Positions 1 through 6,003 of a stretch of 64,000 bases of DNA are shown here, piece by piece. Made by a program: the position numbers and the translations under genes. The DNA is from Actinomadura atramentaria DSM 43919 (GTDB taxonomy: Bacteria > Actinomycetota > Actinomycetes > Streptosporangiales > Streptosporangiaceae). The notes under the pieces are model-generated. The model had not been told where the DNA came from, searched no databases, and saw only the letters and a list, made by a program, of their open reading frames with translations. The stretch spans positions 1-64,000 of the forward strand of contig NZ_KB907216.1 in NCBI RefSeq assembly GCF_000381885.1. The letters are read 5' to 3'. Each line of letters begins with the position of its first letter. Position 1 is the stretch's first letter.

Positions 1-32
1 AAGCTCCGAAAGCAGCCCGTCAACGTAGTCAA

Positions 33-388
33 GTCCTCATCGCCCCTGCGAGGGTTCGCAACCACAGCAGCCGCCCGCCCCTCGGGCGTGCGACGGGGTC
101 CTCATCGCCCCTGCGAGGGTTCGCAACAGGTGGATGACCTCGGTCAGGTAGTCGTCCCGGTCCAGGTCCTCATCGCCCCTGCGAGGGTTCGCAACGCGGT
201 GACGATCAGCAACAGCGGCGCGACCGCGTGTCCTCATCGCCCCTGCGAGGGTTCGCAACCCGACCACCCGGCCGCGCCCGGCTCGGCGTCGGTGTCCTCA
301 TCGCCCCTGCGAGGGTTCGCAACCGGTTCGACGGGCTTGAGCCCACCGCCGGAATGCTGGTTCTCATCGCCCCTGGGGAGTTCGCAAG
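33..388 (+). CRISPR. CRISPR array, leader-distal end (6 repeats visible)
   Basis: Five identical 30-base repeats (start GTCCTCATCGCC, end GGGTTCGCAAC) lie at 33-62, 98-127, 166-195, 230-259 and 294-323. A sixth, degenerate 29-base copy at 360-388 has a T for C near its start, a lost base in the stem and a final G for C. Spacers are 35, 38, 34, 34 and 36 bases and share no sequence. The repeat contains a small stem CCCT-GCG-AGGG. Repeat decay normally marks the leader-distal end, so the leader, the newest spacers and any cas genes should lie left of the window; bases 1-32 are probably the end of another spacer. The 30-base repeat and 34-38-base spacers fit type I-B/III-like arrays better than I-E (28-29 repeat, 32-33 spacer). 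No cas gene is visible. Confidence 0.97.
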
Positions 389-433
389 CGAAGAAGCACG
401 TGGGTCTTGGCCCGGCTATTTGGTGGAGACGTG

Positions 434-474
434 GAACGCCTCTTCTCGGCCGGGGTGGTCGGGAAGAGGCGTTC
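434..474 (-). terminator. 12-bp stem terminator after DUF397 copy A
   Basis: Perfect inverted repeat GAACGCCTCTTC (434-445) / GAAGAGGCGTTC (463-474) with a 17-base loop, just past the stop of the leftward DUF397 gene. Its counterpart at 1068-1109 sits at the same place behind another DUF397 copy, so the terminator was duplicated with the cassette. Confidence 0.7.
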
Positions 475-506
475 TAGGGCTTGCGCTTTGTGCGGAGCGG
501 GTGGGG

Positions 507-695
507 TCAGAGGGCTCGGATGGCGGTGGTGAAGCGGTGGAAGGACGGGCGGTCCAGGAGAAGGTTCGGGCCTTGCGGGTCCTTGCTGTCGCGGATCGCC
601 ACCGTGCCGGGGACCGTTGCGAGTTCGACGCAATTTCCGCCGTTGCCGGAACTGCGAGACGCCTTGCGCCACCGGGCGTTGCTCAGGTCAGCCAT
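507..695 (-). CDS. DUF397 small protein (copy A)
   Basis: 62-residue DUF397 protein with the family pattern: WRKASRSSGNGGNCVELA at the N-terminus, then VAIRDSKDPQGP, then a hydrophobic LLLDRPSFHRF end. DUF397 proteins are encoded beside XRE-family regulators throughout actinomycetes, and such pairs have been described in Streptomyces as toxin-antitoxin-like or developmental regulatory modules; the biochemical role is open. The ATG start overlaps the stop of a broken XRE-gene remnant by 8 bases (ATGGCTGA), exactly as intact copy C overlaps its regulator, with GAGGAG as ribosome site. About 55 of 62 residues match copy C. This copy no longer has its own intact regulator. Confidence 0.85.
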   Translation of the reverse strand: MADLSNARWRKASRSSGNGGNCVELATVPGTVAIRDSKDPQGPNLLLDRPSFHRFTTAIRAL

Positions 696-743
696 ACTTC
701 TCCTCGTTCATGCGCTTAGTTAGGCCGACGCTCATAGCGAAGG
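688..743 (-). pseudogene. 3' remnant of a duplicated XRE/DUF5753 regulator gene
   Basis: Reading leftward, this stretch encodes AMSVGLTKRMNEEKYG then a stop. It matches the last residues of the intact regulator at 1324-2136 (VGMSVDLIKRTSEEKYG). The homology ends at about 743, where the sequence passes directly into the stop codon of DUF397 copy B at 744. The remnant is therefore what is left of a second regulator gene after duplication and deletion; only the overlap carrying the ribosome site for copy A survives. Confidence 0.75.
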
Positions 744-998
744 TCAGAGGGCTCGGATGGCGGTGGTGAAGTGGCGGAAGGACGGGCGGTCCAGGAGAAG
801 GTTCGGGCCTTGCGGGTCCTTGCTGTCGCGGATCGCCACCGTGCCGGGGGCCGTCGCAAGTTCGACGCAGTTCCCGCCGCTGCTGCCGCTGCGGGACGAC
901 TTGCGCCATGAGAGGTTGGCCAGTTTTACGCAATCGCCGCCGTTGCTGCCACTGTGAGAGGACTTTCGCCAGGTCGGGGCGTTCATGTCTTTGGACAA
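744..998 (-). CDS. DUF397 protein with doubled N-terminal motif (copy B)
   Basis: 84-residue DUF397 protein in which the N-terminal motif occurs twice: WRKSSHSGSNGGDCVKLA (from residue 9) and WRKSSRSGSSGGNCVELA (from residue 30), followed by one copy of the VAIRDSKDPQGP half. The TTG start is preceded by GGGGAG at 5 bases; an in-frame ATG four codons on is the alternative. The gene lies downstream of the copy C terminator and ends against the regulator remnant. Its 3' two thirds are nearly identical at DNA level to copies A and C, indicating recent duplication or gene conversion. Function as for other DUF397 proteins is unknown. Confidence 0.75.
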   Translation of the reverse strand: MSKDMNAPTWRKSSHSGSNGGDCVKLANLSWRKSSRSGSSGGNCVELATAPGTVAIRDSKDPQGPNLLLDRPSFRHFTTAIRAL

Positions 999-1067
999 TC
1001 GGGCTCCCCGGTCGATTGGGGTCGGTAGCGGGGTACCCGGTGGGGTGATCGTTTATTCCGGGAAGCG

Positions 1068-1109
1068 GAACGCCCCTTCTCGGCCAGTGGTGGTCGGGAA
1101 GGGGCGTTC
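1068..1109 (-). terminator. 12-bp stem terminator after DUF397 copy C
   Basis: Perfect inverted repeat GAACGCCCCTTC (1068-1079) / GAAGGGGCGTTC (1098-1109), 34 bases past the copy C stop when read leftward. It is a near copy of the hairpin at 434-474. Confidence 0.7.
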
Positions 1110-1142
1110 TGGGTTTTGTGCTTGGTGCGGGGTGGGTGGGGG

Positions 1143-1331
1143 TCAGAGGGCTCGGATCGCGGCGGTGAAGCGGCGGAAGGAAGAGCGGTCCAGGAGAAGG
1201 TTCGGGCCTTGCGGGTCCTTGCTGTCGCGGATCGCCACCGTGCCGGGGACCGTCGCAAGCTCGACGCATTCCCCGCCGTTGCTACCGCTGCGGGACGACT
1301 TGCGCCACCGGGCGTTGCTCAGGTCAGCCAT
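1143..1331 (-). CDS. DUF397 small protein (copy C, partner of the XRE regulator)
   Basis: 62-residue DUF397 protein (WRKSSRSGSNGGECVELA, then VAIRDSKDPQGP). It is the intact partner of the upstream XRE/DUF5753 regulator: its ATG overlaps the regulator's stop by 8 bases (ATGGCTGA) and the ribosome site GAGGAG lies inside the regulator's last codons, so the two should be translationally coupled. A strong hairpin follows at 1068-1109. Regulator plus DUF397 is the standard two-gene module; here the DUF397 part is present three times. Confidence 0.87.
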   Translation of the reverse strand: MADLSNARWRKSSRSGSNGGECVELATVPGTVAIRDSKDPQGPNLLLDRSSFRRFTAAIRAL

Positions 1332-2136
1332 ACTTCTCCTCGCTCGTGCGCTTGATGAGGTCGACGCTCATGCCGACCGGCAGCGCCTGGTCACTGATCG
1401 CGGTGAAAACCTCGTGGAGACGGGTGACGTCCGCGTTCGCTTCGAGGACGAAGCCGCGCGCCGACGTGTCGACGTGGGCGACCTGGACGCCATTGCTCAT
1501 CCTAGCCAAGGTGAACGCCCCGTCGTTGCCGGGATGCTCGACGCCATTGGGGACGACGCGCACGCTCACACGCGGGCCGACCGAGGCGGCGAGGCGGTCG
1601 AGCTGAGCCCTCATGACCTCCGGGCCGCCGCGCTCGTTCCAGAGCGCGACCTCGGGGAGCACATAGACGATGCGCGGCGGCTCGGGGTCGTTGCGGGTGA
1701 GGATGCTCTGGCGCTTGAGGCGAGCCTTGACGAGTTCGGCGTCGTTGTTGAGCAGGGCGGCGGCGTACTCCGGCGTCTGGAGCAGGCCGTAGGCCACAAG
1801 CGGCTGGTACGTCCAGAGAATCGTGGCGTCCGCCTCGTAGTTCGCCCATTCGACGAACCACGCGGGCATCCCGTTGATACGGCTCCCGAACAGGTCGTCC
1901 CAGATGCTCTGGAGCGTCTCCCGCGCGTCGAGGACATCGTCGCAGCGCTCCGCGAAGTCGCGTTCGCAGCCGCTCTCGCCGCGTTCGACGCCGCTGACGA
2001 ACGACGGGCTGTAGGTGATCGCCGCCGCGAGTTCCGCGATCGTGAGGTCCGCCATCTCCCGGAACCTGCGGACGTGCCGGCCGAAGAAGTCGTTCGGGCC
2101 CTTCTCCGGCGTCAGTTTCTTGGGGGGTTGAGGCAC
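1324..2136 (-). CDS. XRE-family helix-turn-helix regulator with DUF5753 domain
   Basis: 270-residue protein. A helix-turn-helix occupies about residues 20-60 (TIAELAAAITYSPSFVSGVERG), followed by the DUF5753 domain (about 90-262, including the LLQTPEYAAAL and VRVVPNG segments typical of the family). Such proteins are DNA-binding regulators that work with DUF397 partners and often with an RsbW-like ATPase. The start chosen is GTG at 2136, preceded by GGAGAGAGAGGATC; an upstream in-frame start at 2253 would run through the divergent promoter. Downstream it overlaps the DUF397 gene by 8 bases. The tandem 10-bp repeats at 2151-2209 immediately upstream are its likely binding site. Confidence 0.87.
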   Translation of the reverse strand: MPQPPKKLTPEKGPNDFFGRHVRRFREMADLTIAELAAAITYSPSFVSGVERGESGCERDFAERCDDVLDARETLQSIWDDLFGSRINGMPAWFVEWANYEADATILWTYQPLVAYGLLQTPEYAAALLNNDAELVKARLKRQSILTRNDPEPPRIVYVLPEVALWNERGGPEVMRAQLDRLAASVGPRVSVRVVPNGVEHPGNDGAFTLARMSNGVQVAHVDTSARGFVLEANADVTRLHEVFTAISDQALPVGMSVDLIKRTSEEKYG

Positions 2137-2150
2137 TGATGATCCTCTCT

Positions 2151-2209
2151 CTCCATGACCGGCGATGGCCGGTGATGACCAGCGATGACCGCCACCCACG
2201 GTGATGACC
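2151..2209. promoter_or_regulatory. 10-bp tandem repeat operator between divergent XRE and ATPase genes
   Basis: Consecutive 10-base units CTCCATGACC, GGCGATGGCC, GGTGATGACC and AGCGATGACC fill 2151-2190, and GGTGATGACC recurs at 2200-2209. The core GATGACC thus repeats once per helical turn on one DNA face. Position between the two divergent genes suggests an operator, probably for the adjacent XRE regulator. This is inference from layout. Confidence 0.55.
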
Positions 2210-2309
2210 CGCGTTCGCACCGTGCAGGGGCGTTGTCGTGGCCAGCGTCCCACCTCGCGGCGAGGCTGGACGTGGAATCGCGCAGAGAAGCCGAAACAGG
2301 GAGTGCCAC

Positions 2310-2729
2310 GTGATCACCGCAAGCAAAGCGACGAACCCGCCGTCGCCGTCCGCTTCGTCGCTTCGGATCGGGTCGCGGCCCGAGTCGGTGCGGCTCGCCC
2401 GCGACTTCGCGGCGCGCTGGTTCGCCGCGCAGGGGTACGACCCCGAGCGCGTCGCCGACGCGCGGCTCGTCGCGAGCGAGCTCGTCACGAACGCGCACCT
2501 GCACGCGGCCGGGTCCGCGGAGATCGTCCTGCGGTGCTGCCTGTGCGACGTCGGGGCCGTCCTGGAGGTCGAGGACGCGGGCGAGGCCCGGCCCGTCCCG
2601 GCCGGGAACGACGCCTACGCGACGTCCGGCCGCGGGCTCTTCCTCGTCGAAAGCCTCGCCGCCGCCTGGGGCACGACCCTGCTCGCGGACGGCGGCAAGG
2701 CGGTCTACGCGGTGTTCCCCGCCCCCTGA
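2310..2729 (+). CDS. RsbW-like ATP-binding protein (HATPase_c_2, anti-sigma kinase type)
   Basis: 139-residue single-domain GHKL ATPase. The N box is LVASELVTNAHLHA (Asn61 for Mg2+), the G1-like motif is VEDAGEARP (about 87-95), and the G2 region is SGRGLFLVES (106-115). Family members bind ATP and act as anti-sigma factors or serine kinases on anti-sigma antagonists, but many actinomycete copies are orphans next to XRE/DUF397 pairs, as here. The GTG start has GGGAG seven bases upstream; the longer in-frame extension would start inside the shared promoter. It is transcribed away from the XRE regulator across the 10-bp repeat region. Its protein partner cannot be named from this window. Confidence 0.82.
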   Translation: MITASKATNPPSPSASSLRIGSRPESVRLARDFAARWFAAQGYDPERVADARLVASELVTNAHLHAAGSAEIVLRCCLCDVGAVLEVEDAGEARPVPAGNDAYATSGRGLFLVESLAAAWGTTLLADGGKAVYAVFPAP

Positions 2730-2942
2730 CCGCGCGCGACTCCCCACCGACCGGGGCGCGGCGCGACGGGCTTCCCTCCCTGACCTGCACGCCGCTCCGC
2801 GCCCCGCCCAACGACACCGCGCCGCACCCGGCCGCGCTTCACGTCTAATCGCTTTTCCGGCAACCGGGCCACGGCCGACCACGTCGCGCTGCGACCCGAC
2901 CGGCCGCCCACGCCGCGCCGCATCCAGCCGCGCCCCACACCG

Positions 2943-3195
2943 CGCCGAACCCCGCCGCGTCGGACCCCGCCGCGTCAGACCGCGCCGCGCCGCACCCCAC
3001 CGCGTCAGACCGCGCCGCGTCGCACCACGCCGCGTCGCATCCCGCCGCGTCGCACCACGCCGCGTCGCATCCCGCCGCGCCGGACCACGCCGCGTCGCAC
3101 CACGCCGCGTCGCATCCCGCCGCGTCGCACCACGCCGCGTCGCATCCCGCCGCGCCGGACCACGCCGCGTCGCACCCCGACGCGTCGCACCACGT
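2943..3195. repeat. 15-bp minisatellite in an intergenic region
   Basis: The 548-base gap between the ATPase and the gene at 3278 contains about 17 head-to-tail 15-base units of the type CGCGTCGCACCACGC / CGCGTCGCATCCCGC. The units drift at the left and are nearly identical from 3000 to 3180. Both strands give long repetitive ORFs, but these are a by-product of a repeat length divisible by three. The remaining bases 2730-2942 show no gene. Compare the same period inside coding sequence at 6294-7029, 16772-16816 and 30901-31035. Confidence 0.85.
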
Positions 3196-3201
3196 CCCGA
3201 C

Positions 3202-3252
3202 CGAACCAACGTCCCGCCCGAACCAACGTCCCGCCCGAACCAACGCCCCGCC
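3202..3252. repeat. Three 17-bp tandem repeats upstream of the gene at 3278
   Basis: CGAACCAACGTCCCGCC occurs at 3202-3218 and 3219-3235, and a one-base variant at 3236-3252. It ends 25 bases before the start codon and 11 bases before the AAGGAG ribosome site, so it lies in the 5' leader or promoter of that gene. Confidence 0.8.
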
Positions 3253-3277
3253 CATCCGAACACGAAGGAGACGCACC

Positions 3278-3580
3278 ATGACCCACGACCGCCCCACCCC
3301 GCCGGACGCCGTCCGCGTCGATCCGAAGCCGCCGCTGCCCGGCCGAACCGCGCCCGAGGGCCGTTGGGCGACGCCCTACCGCGACCGGCACGGCGCGTGG
3401 CGCTGCTACCTGTGGCGTCCGCTGACCGCGACCGAGGCGCGGCACGGCATGCGGTTCGGCGTCGTCGCCGACGACCGCGAGGGTCTGACCCGCCTGATGC
3501 TCGCGGAGGACGAGAAGTACGCGGAGCTGCGCGCCGTCCGTCCCGACCTGCGCGACGACCCGTTCGGAACCGACCTCTGA
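3278..3580 (+). CDS. Small conserved-type hypothetical protein
   Basis: 100-residue protein, not assigned to a family. It has a proline-rich N-terminus, a Trp-rich middle (GRWATPYRDRHGAWRCYLW, about 28-46) and a mixed-charge C-terminus. No membrane segment or signal peptide is seen. A strong ribosome site (GAAGGAG, 8 bases before ATG) and normal high-GC third positions support it as real. Its place next to the XRE/DUF397/ATPase set suggests it belongs to that accessory cluster, where small charged proteins of this size are common. No function is proposed. Confidence 0.65.
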   Translation: MTHDRPTPPDAVRVDPKPPLPGRTAPEGRWATPYRDRHGAWRCYLWRPLTATEARHGMRFGVVADDREGLTRLMLAEDEKYAELRAVRPDLRDDPFGTDL

Positions 3581-3661
3581 ACACCCCCGCGAGACCCCTC
3601 CGGGCGGCGGCCCGACCCACGAGTTCCCGCGTGGCCCGACACCCCGCCGCCCGGAGGCCCG

Positions 3662-4720
3662 TCAGAGGTCGAGGGTGAGGCGGCCGCCGGAGGCGCGGGA
3701 GACGCAGATCAGGAACCCGTCGTCGGCGGCGTCGGAGACGGCGCGTTCGTCGGCGTCTCCGGCGAGCAGGCCGACGCGGCACGTGCCGCAGAAGCCCTGG
3801 CGGCAGGAGTAGGCCGCCGTGGGGATCTGCTCGCGGATGACGTCGAGCGCGGAGCGGTCCGCCGGGACCCGGAGCGTCCGGCCGGTGCGGGCCAGCTCGA
3901 CCTCGAACGGCTTGCCGTCGGTGACCGGCGCGGGCGCGAAGCGCTCGAAGTGCAGCGTGGAGCCGCCGGACGGGTCGAACGCGGCGCGCACCGCGTCGAT
4001 CATCGGGGCGGGGCCGCAGCAGTACACGGCCGTGCCGGGCGCGGCGGACGCGAGGAGGTCAGCGCCGGACGGGACGCCGTCCTCGTCGTCCGCGCGGACG
4101 CGCACCCGGTCGGCCGGGAACTCGCGCAGCTCGTCCAGGAACGGCAGCGACGCGCGCGACCGGCCCGCGTACACCAGCCGCCAGTCCGCGCCCGCGCGGT
4201 GCGCCGCGCGCACCATCGGCAGGACGGGCGTGATCCCGATGCCGCCCGCGACGAACACGTACCGCTCCCGCGCGAGGAACGGGAACGCGTTGCGCGGCCC
4301 CTGCACCGACAGCGAGTCGCCCTCCGCCACCGCGTCGTGGATCTCCAGCGACCCGCCCGCGCCCGCCGGGAGGCGGCGGACCGCGATCCGGTACGCGCGG
4401 CGGTCGGCCGGGTCGCCGCACAGCGAGTACTGGCGGCGGCGGCCGGACGGCAGCAGCACGTCCAGGTGCGAGCCGGGCTGCCACGCGGGCAGCGGCCGGT
4501 CGTCCGGCGCGGCCAGCCGCAGCGACACCACGTCGGCGGCCTCGCGCCGGACCGCGCGGACGGTCAGCCGCAGGGACCGGTCCACCGGCCGCGCGTCCCG
4601 GACGACCGGCGCGCGGAGCGACCGGACGCGCTCCAGCCCGTTGAAGAACGCGTTCGCCGCCACCCAGAACGGGTCGCGCGGGCGCTTGCCGAACAGCGAC
4701 GGCGGGATGTCGCCCCTCAC
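3662..4720 (-). CDS. Phthalate-dioxygenase-reductase-type flavoprotein with C-terminal 2Fe-2S ferredoxin
   Basis: 352-residue electron-transfer protein. An FAD/FMN domain carries RRQYSLCGDP (about 95-104), an NAD(P) domain carries GGIGITPVLPM (159-169) and YCCGPAPM (233-240), and a plant-type ferredoxin domain carries Cys306-x4-Cys311-x2-Cys314-x24-Cys339. This order (flavin, NAD, 2Fe-2S) is that of the phthalate dioxygenase/vanillate demethylase reductases, which pass electrons from NAD(P)H to an oxygenase. The GTG start overlaps the stop of the upstream PF10118 gene (GTGA), so the two are co-translated and the upstream protein is the likely electron acceptor. An extra 50-residue N-terminal segment precedes the flavin domain. 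No Rieske oxygenase is nearby. Confidence 0.9.
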   Translation of the reverse strand: MRGDIPPSLFGKRPRDPFWVAANAFFNGLERVRSLRAPVVRDARPVDRSLRLTVRAVRREAADVVSLRLAAPDDRPLPAWQPGSHLDVLLPSGRRRQYSLCGDPADRRAYRIAVRRLPAGAGGSLEIHDAVAEGDSLSVQGPRNAFPFLARERYVFVAGGIGITPVLPMVRAAHRAGADWRLVYAGRSRASLPFLDELREFPADRVRVRADDEDGVPSGADLLASAAPGTAVYCCGPAPMIDAVRAAFDPSGGSTLHFERFAPAPVTDGKPFEVELARTGRTLRVPADRSALDVIREQIPTAAYSCRQGFCGTCRVGLLAGDADERAVSDAADDGFLICVSRASGGRLTLDL

Positions 4721-5595
4721 CGCAGCGCCGCCTGCGCCGCCGGGGAGGACGCCAGGTACTCCAGCGCCTGCGCCGTCGAACCCTCGCGCAGCGGACTGTA
4801 GTCGCGCCGCAGGTAGCGGCGGATGGACGCGCCCATCATCCGCCCGTCCGGCGTCAGCCCGGCCGGGCCGGTGCGGCGCAGGTGCCGCAGCCCGCCCTTG
4901 ATCCGGCCCTGGACGATCGGGTCGGCGGCCATCAGGAACCGGTGCCCGCGCTGCCACAGCGCGACGAGCATCGACACCGTCTCGGCCATCGCGCGCAGCC
5001 GCGCCGAGTACGTCCCGTCCAGGTGCATGAACAGGTCGTGCGCGACGTGCCGGTGCTCGACCTCCTCTGCGCCGTGCCAGCGCAGCAGGTCCAGCATCGT
5101 CGGGTCCGCGCCCGCGCGGTCCAGCGCCTCGGCGTTGAGAATCCAGTCCCCGAGGACGCCGGTGAAGTGCTCGATCGCCGCGATCAGGCTGACGCGCTCG
5201 TTCAGCCAGGACCGCCGCCGGTCGCCGGTGAGGCCGCGGTCGCCCAGCAGGCCCTCGAACAGGAAGTCCACCTGCCGGGTGAAGGGGCGCACGTCCAGGC
5301 CCTGCGCAACGAAATGCTCCAGGACGCCGTCGTGGGACGCGGCGTGCATCGCCTCCTGGCCGATGAAGCCCAGGACGTCCTCGCGCAGCCGTTCGTCGCG
5401 GATGTGCGGGACGGCCTCCTTGAAGACGCGGACGAACCATTCCTCACCGGCGGGCAGCAGCATGTGCAGCACGTTGATGAGATGGCTCGCCACGGGATCG
5501 CCCGGAATCCAGTGCAGCGGGACCTGCGACCAGTCGAAGCGCACGTCGCGGGCCTGGAGGACGATGCCGTCCGGCTCCTCGATCCGTACGGACAT
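4717..5595 (-). CDS. PF10118/COG3687 metal-dependent protein, putative di-metal oxygenase partner
   Basis: 292-residue helical protein of the family annotated as predicted metal-dependent hydrolase. Likely metal ligands sit in four helices: E51/E52 (GEEW), E81 and H84 (GQEAMHAASHD), E142-H143 (AIEHF) and the E177/E180/H181/H183 cluster (GAEEVEHRHVAHD). This pattern resembles ferritin-like di-iron proteins. The next gene, overlapping by 4 bases, is a flavin/2Fe-2S reductase, which makes an oxygenase or desaturase role more likely than hydrolysis; that is inference. ATG at 5595 has GGGAGG six bases upstream. An 11-bp palindrome GACGATTCGTC at 5625-5635 in its promoter region may be an operator. 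Confidence 0.75.
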   Translation of the reverse strand: MSVRIEEPDGIVLQARDVRFDWSQVPLHWIPGDPVASHLINVLHMLLPAGEEWFVRVFKEAVPHIRDERLREDVLGFIGQEAMHAASHDGVLEHFVAQGLDVRPFTRQVDFLFEGLLGDRGLTGDRRRSWLNERVSLIAAIEHFTGVLGDWILNAEALDRAGADPTMLDLLRWHGAEEVEHRHVAHDLFMHLDGTYSARLRAMAETVSMLVALWQRGHRFLMAADPIVQGRIKGGLRHLRRTGPAGLTPDGRMMGASIRRYLRRDYSPLREGSTAQALEYLASSPAAQAALR

Positions 5596-6003
5596 GGGTC
5601 CTCCCGCGTCGGAAACCACTTATTGACGATTCGTCCAGAAATTAACACCGGACGATGTCATCCAACAACGGACGGACCCGTGAGTCTTGTCACCCGGCTC
5701 ACAACCCGCGCCGCGCGGTGCGCACCCGCCGGCCCCGTTCCGGACGGTCGATTCATCGACGGGACAAAACACCTGCCGGGGGAACCCGCATCCCTGGACC
5801 GACTCCCCGACGCGAGCCGGGAAACGCGGGCCAGGCACAGAAAGCCGGGCGACGCAGGCCAGGCGGCGCGTCCTGGCGGCGCGTCCTGGCGGCGCGTCCT
5901 GGCGGCGCGGCCTGACCGAAGCACCGTGAGCGGCGCAGCGTGAGCGGCGCAGCGTGAGCGGCGCAGCGTGAGGAGTGATTCCGGGGGTTGGGGCGAGTGG
6001 GGG
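5596..6003. other. Intergenic region with two short tandem repeat arrays
   Basis: This 408-base gap has no credible gene. It contains the promoter side of the PF10118 gene (palindrome GACGATTCGTC, 5625-5635), a 13-bp repeat GGCGGCGCGTCCT in three full copies plus a partial one (5862-5909), and immediately after it a 14-bp repeat GTGAGCGGCGCAGC in three full copies plus GTGAG (5926-5972). The repeats are not multiples of three, unlike the 15-bp family. Confidence 0.8.

Noticed and set aside
985..2139. 384-codon plus-strand ORF opposite the XRE regulator
   Set aside because: Shadow of the minus-strand regulator and DUF397 genes; composition lacks any family signature.
2845..3445. Long minus-strand ORFs rich in Asp-Ala-Ala-Trp-Cys or Arg-Arg-Gly repeats in the 15-bp repeat region
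   Set aside because: The frame stays open only because the repeat unit is 15 bases; all frames are open, there is no ribosome site, and the region is the upstream leader of the gene at 3278.
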